From the NCBI GenBank assembly GCA_039566865.1, contig CM076958.1, forward strand, positions 558,001-622,000: 64,000 nt of DNA. The letters run 5' to 3'. Of this stretch, positions 27,501 to 40,147 are shown piece by piece; position 1 is the stretch's first letter; each line of letters starts with the position of its first letter. Origin of the DNA: Aurelia coerulea. Its lineage: Eukaryota > Cnidaria > Scyphozoa > Semaeostomeae > Ulmaridae. Under the pieces are notes generated by a model. The model was not told where the DNA came from and did no database searches. It worked only from the letters and a program-made list of their open reading frames with translations. The translations under genes and the position numbers were made by a program.

Positions 27501-30500
27501 GTTAAACTAGGGGTCCCGTGCCTGGATGCGGCATGCACAGTGAGCTTAAATTAGCTTTAAGTAACTAGATATACTTCCCGCTCATTCAAAATAAATTACT
27601 GAAAAAAAAGAAAGAGAGCAGAATCATATCTTACAACTTGTAAAACAAGAACGAAAGGCAACAATACAGTATCGATGAATATTTACCGAAAGAAGCAAAG
27701 AAGGAAAATCATACACGAAACTGTAACAGATTTCCTTACGAAATGATATAATCATGGGTAGCTAGACACTAATGGTGTTCTTCTATGGAGGAGTGCTGCA
27801 ACTAATATGTACCTGCGGCGGAATAATTTATATAGTTCTACGGAGGAGGTAACGAAAAATCTCTTACGTTGGCTCCTCCATAGTAGTAAATAATATTTTC
27901 CTACGCAAAAGAACAAAGCTGTGGGAATCAAGCACAACTGCAGTGTCCAACTACCCATGATATAAAGCTACAAATTCCTGAAACGCAAACATTCAGATCT
28001 AAGGTACACATTTCGCTTTGCAGCATCGGATGTGTACATCCCGGCAAACGCCTCAGCAACATCACCAGAATCAAGCAAATCTGAGAAGTCAAAAAGTAAT
28101 GAGAAACTGGTAAGTTCTGCCTTATTTGTCCTTTCACATGAACAGAAGATTATGATCGATCTCTGCAGACAGGCGACACAAAGGCTCATGGAAAAGGAAT
28201 ACTGAACATAAATTTGCAACATAATTTTAGTTTTCCGTGATCTTTAAAGGCTGACAAATTTGACCTTCAAAATCTCTCTTTCAATCCCAAATTTTTTGCA
28301 AACTATTTCCCAAGGAAGTGTTCCCTACTTAAGCTCTAGCGAATAGGTCAAGCTTTTGCAGCAAAATCATGGTTTGTCAGTTATAGAAGTAGAAGAAGAA
28401 ATGACAATTGTCATAAATTGGCAAAAAAGCCTAAGTTGATCTGAAGAAAGCACATCAACAATTGTATTATATCGTGAGTTTTTCTGGTTTTCTCTCAGGT
28501 TGCAGACAGTCACTCCCAATTTCAGGAGGATGTTTCATTCCACAACTTGATCCAACCCCTAGTGGAGAGTCCTTCTAAAGATGAGCCTAAAAGTTCAATC
28601 CAACCCCAATCCAAACCTTCCCTCGAAGATGTATCAGAAGGATCCTACCAACCCCAATTACAACTTCACGAAGAAGAACCTTTCCACAACTTAACTCATT
28701 CCCTAGTGGAGAGTCCTCCTAAAGATGAGCCTAAGATGAGTTCAATCCAACTCCAATCCGAACCTTCCCTCGAAGATGTATCAGAAGGATCCTACCAAGC
28801 TCCATTACAGTTTCACAAAGAAGAACCTTTCCACAACTTAACTCATTCCCTAGTGGAGAGTCCTTCTAAAGATGAGCCTAAGATGAGTTCAATCCAACTC
28901 CAATCCGAACCTTCCCTCGAAGATGTATCAGAGGGGTTCTGCCAAGCACAACTACAATTTCACGAAGAGGAACCTTTCCACAACTTAACTCATTCCCTAG
29001 TGGAGAGTCCTCCTAAAGATGAGCCTGAGAGTTCAAGCCAACCCCAATCCGAACCTTCCGTCAAAGATGTATCAGAAGAATCCTACCAAGCTCAACTACA
29101 ATTTTCCGAAGAAGAACCTTTCCACAACTTGATCCAACCCCTAGTGGAGAGTCCTCCTAAAGATGAGCCTAAGAATTCAATCCAACCCCAATTCAAACCT
29201 TCCCTCGAAAATGTATCAGGAGGATCATACCAAGCCCAACTACAAGTTCACGAGGAAGAATCATCCCACAACTTAACTCATTCCCTAGTGGAGAGTCCTC
29301 CTAAAGATGAGCACGAGAGTTCAAGCCAACCCCAATCCGAACCTTCCCTCGAAAATGTATCAGGAGGATCATACCAAGCCCAACTACAAGTTCACGAGGA
29401 AGAATCATCCCACAACTTAACTCATTCCCTAGTGGAGAGTCCTCCTAAAGATGAGCACGAGAGTTCAAGCCAACCCCAATCCGAACCTTCCCTCGAAAAT
29501 GTATCAGGAGGATCATACCAAGCCCAACTACAAGTTCACGAGGAAGAATCATCCCACAACTTAACTCATTCCCTAGTGGAGAGTCCTCCTAAAGATGAGC
29601 ACGAGAGTTCAATCCAAGCCCAATCCGAACCTTCCCTCAAAGATGCATCAGAAAGATCCTACCAAGCCCAATTACAAGTTCACGATATAACAGAGCAGGC
29701 ACAGGATAACGATCCCCCTTTTGATGGAATGTTTATGTCTGGTGAACGTGTCAACCAACTTGATGAGGAACATGATTTCGATCTGACCTTTGTCACGATG
29801 CTGACTGATTTTAAGTCCGCTGCTGTATCAATCGATGTTTCAGATCTTGATATCGGCATGGAATCCATTCTCAATCAGATCTCTAAATCGCAAAACCAAC
29901 CTAACCAGGAAGATGCCTTCAGCGTTGTTCCTATCCCCAACCCAAATTTGCATGCACCCCCTATGCAGATGACTGTTCAACCAGCATTGAGCCCCCTTGA
30001 TGTGCAAAATGTGCCTGAATATGGAGAACGATTTCACATCGAACTGCCTCTTAGTTCCGGTTTAGAAAATTCTCAGAGCCAGGATGAGATTTTCACTTCT
30101 GGCGGCAAAGGAATTGAGCCACCCAATGTGGGATATGATTCCGATCTGACAATGGTCACAATGCTGTCCGATTTTGAGTCCATTGCTGAATCCATTGATG
30201 TTTCACATCCTGACATTGACTTGCAATTAGTTTTGAATCAGATCTCCGATTTGGAGAACCAGTGCACCCAGGACAATGCCCCTGTCGCTATCATCAGCCC
30301 TGATTTAAATGCACCCAATCCACCAATTACTACTCAAACAACACCGAGCTCCATTGATGTGCGTGACAATGCAGAGCAATTCGACATCGAACTACTTCAG
30401 CTATCCAGTTCAGAAAATGTTGAAAGCCAGGACGACAGTTCAGCTTCTGACCAAAGTCTAAACTCTGGCAAAGGTATTGATCAACCCAAAGAGGGATGTG

Positions 30501-33500
30501 ATTTCGACCAGACATGTGTTACAATGCAGCCCAGTTTCGATTCCACAGTGAAATCAATCGATGTTTCAGATCTCGAATTCGACTTTGGATTCATTCTCAA
30601 TCAGATCTCCAAAGAGCATGCCACATTCTCTATCTCTAACCGTAATTTCAATGTACCACCTCTGCAGATGACTGCACAAACGGCATTGAGCTCCATTGAC
30701 GTGCCAGAAAATGAAGAAAACTTCAACATACCACTGAATTCCAGTTCAGAAAATGTTCAAAGCAAGAATAAGATTCCATCTAATCCCAACCCTGATTTCC
30801 ATGCAACCCGTCTAAAAATAATTGCTGATCCAGCATCGAGCTCCCTTGATGCACCTCGTGTTCTCAAAAATGCAGAACACTTCAACATCGAAATACCTCT
30901 GAATTCCAGCTCAGATATTGTGCAGAGCCAGCATGAGATTTCACCAACTCCTGACCCGCATTTCCATGCACTTCATCTGCAGATAATAAATGACCCAGCA
31001 TCGAACTCCGCTCATGCACCTGATATTCCTGAAAATGCAGAACAATTCGACATCGAGCTACCGCTGAATTCCAGTTCAGAAAATGTGCAAAGCCAGGAAG
31101 AGATTTCACCAAATCCCAGCCCCCAGTTCCATGCACCCCCTCTGCAGATAATGGATGACCCAGCATCAAGCTTTACTGATGTGTCTGACATGCCAGAAAA
31201 TGCAGAGCACTTCAACATCAAACTACCTCTGAATTCCAGTTCAGAGAATGTGCAGAGCCAGCATGAGATTTCACCAAATATGAGCCCCAATTTCCATGCA
31301 CCCCCTCTGCAGGTAATGGATGACCCAGCATCAAGCTGCACTGATGTGCCTGACATGCCAAAAGATGCAGAGCATTTCAACATCAAAACACCTCTCGATT
31401 CCAGTTCAGAAAATGTGCAGAGCCAGCATGAGATTTCACAAAACCCCAGCCCCCAGTTACATGCACCCTCTCTGCAGATAATAGATGACCCAGCATCAAG
31501 CTTTACTGATGTGCATGATATGCCAAAAGATGCAGAGCACTTCAACATCAAACTACCTCTGAATTCCAGTTCAGAAAATGTGCAGAGCCAGCATGAGATT
31601 TCACCAAATATGAGCCCCAATTTCCATGCACCCCCTCTGGAGGTAATGGATGGCCCAGCATCAAGCTTTACTGATGTGCATGATATGCCAGAAAATGCAG
31701 AGCAATTCAACATCAAACTACCTCTGAACTCCAGTTCAGAAAATATTGAAAGCCAGGAAGATATTTCCATTTCTGATGAAATCCCCAGTCCTGAAATCCA
31801 TGCCCCTCCTCTGCAGATGACTGCTCAACCGGCATCGAGCTCCTTTGATGTGTCTGATGTACCAGAACATTCAGAACGATTCAACTTCGAAGTGACACTG
31901 AACCCCAGTTCAGAAAAAATTCAGAGCCAGGTTGAGAAATCCATTTCTGATGAAAATCAAGGGTTTGGCAAAAGAATCGGCCAAAACAATGAAGGATGTG
32001 ATTCTGGCCTGAGCTTTGTCACAATGCAATCTAATTTCGAGTCTACGGCTGAATCAACAAATGTTTCAGATCTCAATTTCGACATGGAATCCCTTTTCAA
32101 TCAGAACTCCAAATCGAATAACCAATTTACCAAAATTGATGCCTCAACCTCTTACCCCAGCGCCGACCTCCATGCACCCCCTTGGCAGATGATGGCACAT
32201 TCTTGGCAGATAATGGCACCCCCTTGGCAGATGATGGCACATTCAGTATCAAACTCCTTTGAAATAGCAGCTGTACCTAAAAATGCGGTACAATTTGACA
32301 CAGAACTATCTCTGAATTCCAGGTCAGAAACACAGCAGTTCTCAGATTTGTGTTCTGACTTGATCGAAGAGCCAAACGTCTCAATTTTGCGACCAGCCAT
32401 GCCACCTGTGCCTCCACTAGCACTGGAATCTATTTCAGGGGACAACATCGGACCCCCAACGAGCCTTGAATATGATTCTGCAACTGATCTTGACATGGAA
32501 TCCGAAACAGACACAATAGTGGATTCAGAGGAGGATTCGTTTATGGATGATTCGAGTTCAACTATCATCATGACGAGCAGATTGCAGACTGAACAGACCC
32601 AAGAAGACATGAAATTCATGATTCAGACACCTGAAGTCCATGAATCAATTCAAGAAAACTCTTATTCTCTAGAATCACCAGTGTCAGACAAAACTCAAGA
32701 CACAGAATTCATGGCTCAAACAACTAAGATCCAAGGATTGATTGAAGACAACTCCTACTCTCTCATATCACCAGTGTCAGACAAAACCCAAGACACAGAA
32801 TTCATGGCTCAAACAACTAAAATGCAAGAATCAACCGAAGAAAGCACTGATTCACGCAAATCATCAGACCATACAGCTATAGGACACGAAGGTAATGACC
32901 TTGAATCAATTGTCCGGGGTTTCCTTGATGACATTTACTCAAGGCATGAGCTTTTGTGCAAAAAGGCAACGGAGATTGGAGTCATTTCCCAGGAAATGAT
33001 TGCCCATGATTCAACGGACCACGACACCGTCAGCCAAGGAACGTTGGACCCTGAAATAACTGATAAACAAGTCATTGAGAATGACACTGTCTACTTAGGA
33101 CCTAAGACAGACAAAGCTGCCATTGGCAAAGAACTCCTGAACGATCATGGAGCTGTGCAACCAGATATTGCGGACCAACCCTCGACAAAGCTTAACCAAC
33201 AGGCTGGTGACCGAAAATTTACTGACCAAGAGCTTGCAAACCAAGAGCTTGCTAATCTGGAATCTAACGAAGGAGATAATTTTGACGCTGCTTCTTTTGG
33301 CCAAGATACTGCAAACGAAAGAACTGCAAAAGACAAACTTTTGGATCAGGAACCAATTGGTGAACAACGATCCATTGACCATCAATTCATGACACAGCTA
33401 CCTCCGGGCCAACATGCTACTGACCAAGTGACTTTTGACCAAGACATCACGAACGAAGGATCTATATATGACGAACTTGTCGATCAGGAACCAATTAGTG

Positions 33501-36500
33501 AACAACGATTCATTGACCATCAATTCATGACACAGCTACCTCCGGGCCAACATGCTACTGACCAAGTGACTTTTGACCAAGACATCACGAACGAAGGATC
33601 TATATATGACGAACTTGTGGATCAGGAACCAATTAGTGAACAACGATTCATTGACCATCAATTCATGACACAGCTACCTCCGGGCCAAGATGCTACTGAC
33701 CAAGTGACTTTTGACGAAGACATCACGAACGAAGGATCTGTATATGACGAACTTGTGGATCAGCAACCAATTAGTGAACAACGATTCATTGATCATCAAT
33801 TAATGACACAGGTATCTCCGGGCCAACATGCTACTGACCAAGTGACTTTTGACCAAGACATCACGAACGAAGGATCTATATATGACGAACTTGTGGATCA
33901 GGAACCAATTAGTGAACAACGATTCATTGACCATCAATTCATGACACAGCTACCTCCGGGCCAACATGCTACTGACCAAGTGACTTTTGACCAAGACATC
34001 ACGAACGAAGGATCTATATATGACGAACTTGTGAATCAGGAACCAATTAGTGAACAACGATTCATTGACCATCAATTCATGACACAGCTACCTCCGGGCC
34101 AACATGCTACTGACCAAGTGACTTTTGACCAAGACATCACGAACGAAGGATCTATATATGACGAACTTGTGGATCAGGAACCAATTAGTGAACAACGATT
34201 CATTGACCATCAATTCATGACACAGCTACCTCCGGGCCAACATGCTACTGACCAAGTGACTTTTGACCAAGACATCACGAACGAAGGATCTATATATGAC
34301 GAACTTGTGGATCAGGAACCAATTAGTGAACAACGATTCATTGATCATCAATTAATGACACAGGTATCTCCGGGCCAACATGCTACTGACCAAGTGACTT
34401 TTGACCAAGACATCACGAACGAAGGATCTATATATGACGAACTTGTGGATCAGGAACCAATTAGTGAACAACGATTCATTGACCATCAATTCATGACACA
34501 GCTACCTCCGGGCCAACATGCTACTGACCAAGTGACTTTTGACCAAGACATCACGAACGAAGGATCTATATATGACGAACTTGTGAATCAGGAACCAATT
34601 AGTGAACAACGATTCATTGACCATCAATTCATGACACAGCTACCTCCGGGCCAACATGCTACTGACCAAGTGACTTTTGACCAAGACATCACGAACGAAG
34701 GATCTGTATATGACGAACTTGTGGATCAGGAACCAATTAGTGAACAACGATTCATTGACCATCAATTCATGACACAGCTACCTCCGGGCCAACATGCTAC
34801 TGACCAAGTGACTTTTGACCAAGACATCACGAACGAAGGATCTATATATGACGAACTTGTGGATCAGGAACCAATTAGTGAACAACGATTCATTGATCAT
34901 CAATTAATGACACAGGTATCTCCGGACCAGGATGCTACTGACCAAATGACTTTTGACGAAGGCATCACAAACGAAGGATCTTTATATGACGAACTTGTGG
35001 ATCAGGAACCAATTAGTGAACAACGATTCATTGACCATCAATTCATGACACAGGTATCTCCGGACCAGGATGCTACTGACCAAATGACTTTTGACGAAGG
35101 CATCACAAACAAAGGATCTTTATATGACGAACTTGTGGATCAGGAACCATTTGGTGAACGATTCCTTGACCATCAATTCATGACACAGGTATCTCCGGAC
35201 CAGGATGCTACTGACCAAATGACTTTTGACGAAGGCATCACAAACGAAGGATCTTTATATGACGAACTTTTGGATCAGGAACCAATTAGTGAACAACGAT
35301 TCATTGACCATCAATTCATGACACAGCTACCTCCGGGTCAATATGCTACTGACCAAGTGACTTTTGACCAAGACATCACAAACGAAGGATCTTTATATGA
35401 CGAACTTTTGGATCAGGAACCAATTAGTGAACAACGATTCATTGACCATCAATTCATGACACAGCTACCTCCGGGCCAACATGCTACTGACCAAGTGACT
35501 TTTGACCAAGACATCACGAACGAAGGATCTATATATGACGAACTTGTGAATCAGGAACCAATTAGTGAACAACGATTCATTGACCATCAATTCATGACAC
35601 AGCTACCTCCGGGCCAATATGCTACTGGCCAAGTGACTTTTGACCAAGACATCACGAACGAAGGATCTGTATATGACGAACTTTTGGATCAGGAACCAAT
35701 TAGTGAACAACGATTCATTGACCATCAATTCATGACACAGCTACCTCCGGGCCAAGATGCTACTGACCAAGTGACTTTTGACCAAGACATCACGAACGAA
35801 GGATCTATATATGACGAACTTGTGAATCAGGAACCAATTAGTGAACAACGATTCATTGACCATCAATTCATGACACAGCTACCTCCGGGCCAACATGCTA
35901 CTGACCAAGTGACTTTTGACCAAGACATCACAAACGAAGGATCTTTATATGACGAACTTTTGGATCAGGAACCAATTAGTGAACAACGATTCATTGACCA
36001 TCAATTCATGACACAGCTACCTCCGGACCAAGATGCTACTGACCAAGTGAATTTTGATGGAGACATCACAAACGAAGGATCTTTATATGACGAACTTTTG
36101 GATCAGGAACCATTTGGTGAACAACGATTCATTGACCATCAATTCATGACACAACTACCTCCGGGTCAATATGCTACTGACCAAGTGACTTTTGACCAAG
36201 ATATCACAAACGAAGGATCTTTATATGACGAACTTGTGGATCAGGAACCAATTAGTGAACAACGATTCATTGAACATCAATTCATGACACAGCTACCTCC
36301 GGACCAACATGCTACTGACCAAGTGACTTTTGATCAAGATATCACAAACGAAGGATCTGTATATGACGAACTTTTGAATCAGGAACCATTTGGTGAACGA
36401 TTCCTTGACCATCAATTCATGACTCAGGTGGACCAAGGTGCTATCAGTGAAGAGTTTACGGACAAAAAATTCATGGCCGAACAATCTCCGGACCAAAATT

Positions 36501-39207
36501 CTTTCTGTGAGGAGCTTATGGACCAAGATCTTACAGATGACTATGAAACATGCGAGGAATCAATTGAATCAATGCCCGATGCATTGACAAAAGAAATGTA
36601 CGCAGACCGACAATCCATGGACAAAATTTCCAGCCAGGAACGGTGCTCTTGTCATGAATCCTCGGACCATGGATCCAGGGACAACGCTTGCCAGAAATCC
36701 CAGGACTACAAACTAATGGACAATGAGGAACTTTACGAGGAAAATAGGGACAATGGCGCAGATTATTGTAGAGATTGGGTTTATGATTGGAAGAACATTA
36801 GTTTTAGAGTGACTTCCTTCCTTGTAACAGGTATTCACTCCGTACAATCAGAGGCTAAATATTCATTAGATCTTAATCCACAACGAGACAAAAATGTTGC
36901 TGATGAAGACAATGAGTCTTTTGAATATCATTCTTGTGAGGATATTGTTGAAGAGTCATCTATCGACCAAGATCCTGCCTGCGAAGGAGATATCAAACAG
37001 GAGATTACTACGATGCATGAAGTAGCTACTCAACAGGAGCCTAAATCAAAACAAACCAAGGCCTGTGTAATCATTGATAACAGACCAATTGACTTCAGAT
37101 CTGTGCTTCAACAATTTAATAACAGGATTGCCATCCAGCAACGAGCTTTGCAGGGACATGATGTAGGCAAGGAGCTTGCCAACTTCGACGAATCTGCTTG
37201 TAAAAGAAACGATTCACAACTCCGACAAATTAATGAAGTCAAATCCAATTTCATGTCCTTTAGTTCCAACCCCTTCGACCCAAATGACGAAGACCTTATC
37301 AATCCACCGACCGAATTCAAAGATTGGTACCAACAATTCCGGCAACAGCAACAGGAACGAATAGACCCACTGGACCCGGATTCCAGCCCACCACCAACAG
37401 TGGATCATAACCCGACCAATTTCAAAACCGCATACATGATGTTTCGTAGCCTGGAAGCAAAAGGAATGGAAGACAAATGCACTGAACCCTCTTCTGAATC
37501 TTCAACCGATTCTGAGGATTGGATAACTCATCGATCAAACCTATCAGACGTATCAATTGAAAGCGGACTTTGGATGAATATTGATCAGAAATTTGTTCCC
37601 TTGTTCAGGTCAGAGATTCAGTTCATAGATTCAGAATTGCTTGAATGTTCATCACCATTCAATTCACCTCGAGTTGCTGATGACTATCAAAACGAATCTC
37701 CTGCAGAAATGGCATCCTTGTGCCATTGTGAGGAATCAATCGCTGATGAATACCAAAAAGAATCTCCTGCAGAAATGGAATCCTTGTGCCATTGTGAGGA
37801 ATCAATCGCTGATGAATACCAAAAAGAATCTCCTGCAGAAATGGAATCCTTGTGCCATTGTGAGGAATCAGTCACTGATGAATACCAAAAAGAATCTCCT
37901 GCAGAAATGGAATCCTTGTGCCATTGTGAGGAATCAGTCGCTGGTGAATACCAAAAAGAATCTCCTGCAGGAATGAAATCCTTGTGCCATTGTGAGGAAT
38001 CAGTCGCTAGTGAATACCAAAAAGAATATCCTGCAGAAATGGAATCCTTGTGCCATTGTGAGGAATCAATCGAGGAAGAATATTTGGAACGAGAACCCAC
38101 GGAAAAGGAATCACTGGGACATGTGTCAATAGGCCTAGGATCGCTGGGACGTGGACCTCCAAGACACGAATCAATGAACATAGGATCTTTGGAATGTGGA
38201 CCTCAGAAACATGCATCGATAAACATAGGATTATTCAGCCGAGGACAACAAGAACGTGATTCAATGAACGAAGGGTTCTTGAAACATGAATCGATGGAGA
38301 TAGGATCCTTCAAAAGGAGAGCTCACGGACATGGATCAATGAACTTACGATCATTGGGACGAGGAGCTCCAGACCAAAAATCATCGGAACACAAATCTAT
38401 GAGATCTAGATACATAGAACAGATATCGTGTGAAGAAGGCCTGTTGGATGAAGCTTTTACGGACCAGGAATTGGAGGATCAGGAATTTATAGAGCAAAAT
38501 CATTTGATTACGTAGGAAGACATGGATTTATAGTTATGAGAAATTGTGCGAGTTGCCTTTGAACATCAAACTGGAGTTGTTAGATTAATATTGTAGCTGT
38601 GTAAATGAATTAAGGAATTGGAATTTCGTATCAAAATAAAATGTAGGATTTAATTGGTTATTTGAAGATATTTTATTGTTGTACAAACAGTTGGACATTC
38701 TCGTCTCATATCACGTCTCATATCATGTCTCACATTGCAATAGACCGTTAAGAGCTTCTACCAAAGAGTCTGGATGAAACGATATTTTATACATCTGTTG
38801 CAGAAATCTGAGCAACTTGACTTTCCAAAATAATGCTAGAAGCTAAATGCCACTCAATCGAACATTTGGCATGCAAATGTATAAAAATATCGCTCGATCC
38901 GAGAATAAAAGAAGAAAAAATCTACTCACAGTGTAGGAAATGGTATTCTGTCTTGTTTTGGAGCATGTGGGTCTGCTGCTTGGCGCTTTTTGGCTAGAAA
39001 GAAGTAAGGAACAGTTTTACGAAATGGAGACAAAAATACTATTTGAAAATGTGGCACAAGTTGATATCAAAGATCGCTTCAAAGAGCTTTTAACAGCAGG
39101 GGAAAGAGCTCATTTATTATCGATTGATGCCTTTGCAAGAGCGCTTGAAAATCAAGATATGCATTAAAAACAATGACTTTACAAGATTGCTCTTGATGAG
39201 CATCAAA

Positions 39208-39250
<43 letters not shown>

Positions 39251-40070
39251 GCAAAGAAAAACAAGACAATTTGTGCGAAAATTTTCGATATAACTTATAT
39301 CTTCTTCAGTCGCTTATGATAATTCTATAAATGGAATTAAGGTTAAAACAGTTCTGCAGGAATGTGGCGATCTATAAATTAGGAATGTAACGTTCTCTTA
39401 AACTAATCGATTATTAGGTTCTAATAATGTGACGTAATATGAATAAGGCTAAGCAAACAATTATTTACAATTGCTATAAAGGGAAAAATATAAACGTCCA
39501 AGTTCATTCGTTATGCTGTTCATGCCAAAGGGCTCACGTGAACCCAATCGAGTCATCCACAGGTTTTCATGATGCTCGAGTACACCAAGTCCTCCTTCCA
39601 CCTTTTCTAAAACATGAACCCGAAGGTCGCGCTCAAAATAATAATAATAATAATAATAATATGAATTGTGTAATGTGAATTGTGCAGTTTTGATCGCGAT
39701 CTGCGGGTGCACGTCTTAGAGAACGTTGAAGGGGACTCTGATATCCTTGCACAGAAAGAAAGTCAATGGATATCCAGACTTAGAACTCACGAACCATTAG
39801 GCATGAACAGTAGTTGCAACGAACTAGGACGTGTTCATTTAAAACTATTTAGCAAAACGAATTAACCGCGTATTTCATGACGCCACATCATTAGAAACTT
39901 ACATTCCATTATTTAGGAGAACGTTTAATTCTTTTTCCATTATAGAACGCAACATTCTCTCTTGTTAAACGTTTATTAACTATTAGATTTATAGAATGCT
40001 ATAATTTAGTGACTGAAGAAGATCTACGATAGATCGAAAATTTTCACACAAGCAGTCTTGTTTTTTATTT

Positions 40071-40147
<77 letters not shown>

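Noticed and set aside
29680..38216. Many antisense ORFs of 60-250 codons opposite the giant exon
   Set aside because: They are shadows of the repetitive coding strand. Their repetition follows the plus-strand codons and they lack independent start or splice evidence.
38940..39167. 75-codon plus-strand ORF
   Set aside because: It overlaps the TAF5 exon 38930-38993 on the other strand, which is firmly placed by frame and homology. No other support.
39079..39330. Poly-Asn and poly-Ile ORFs
   Set aside because: Produced by (AAT)n microsatellites.
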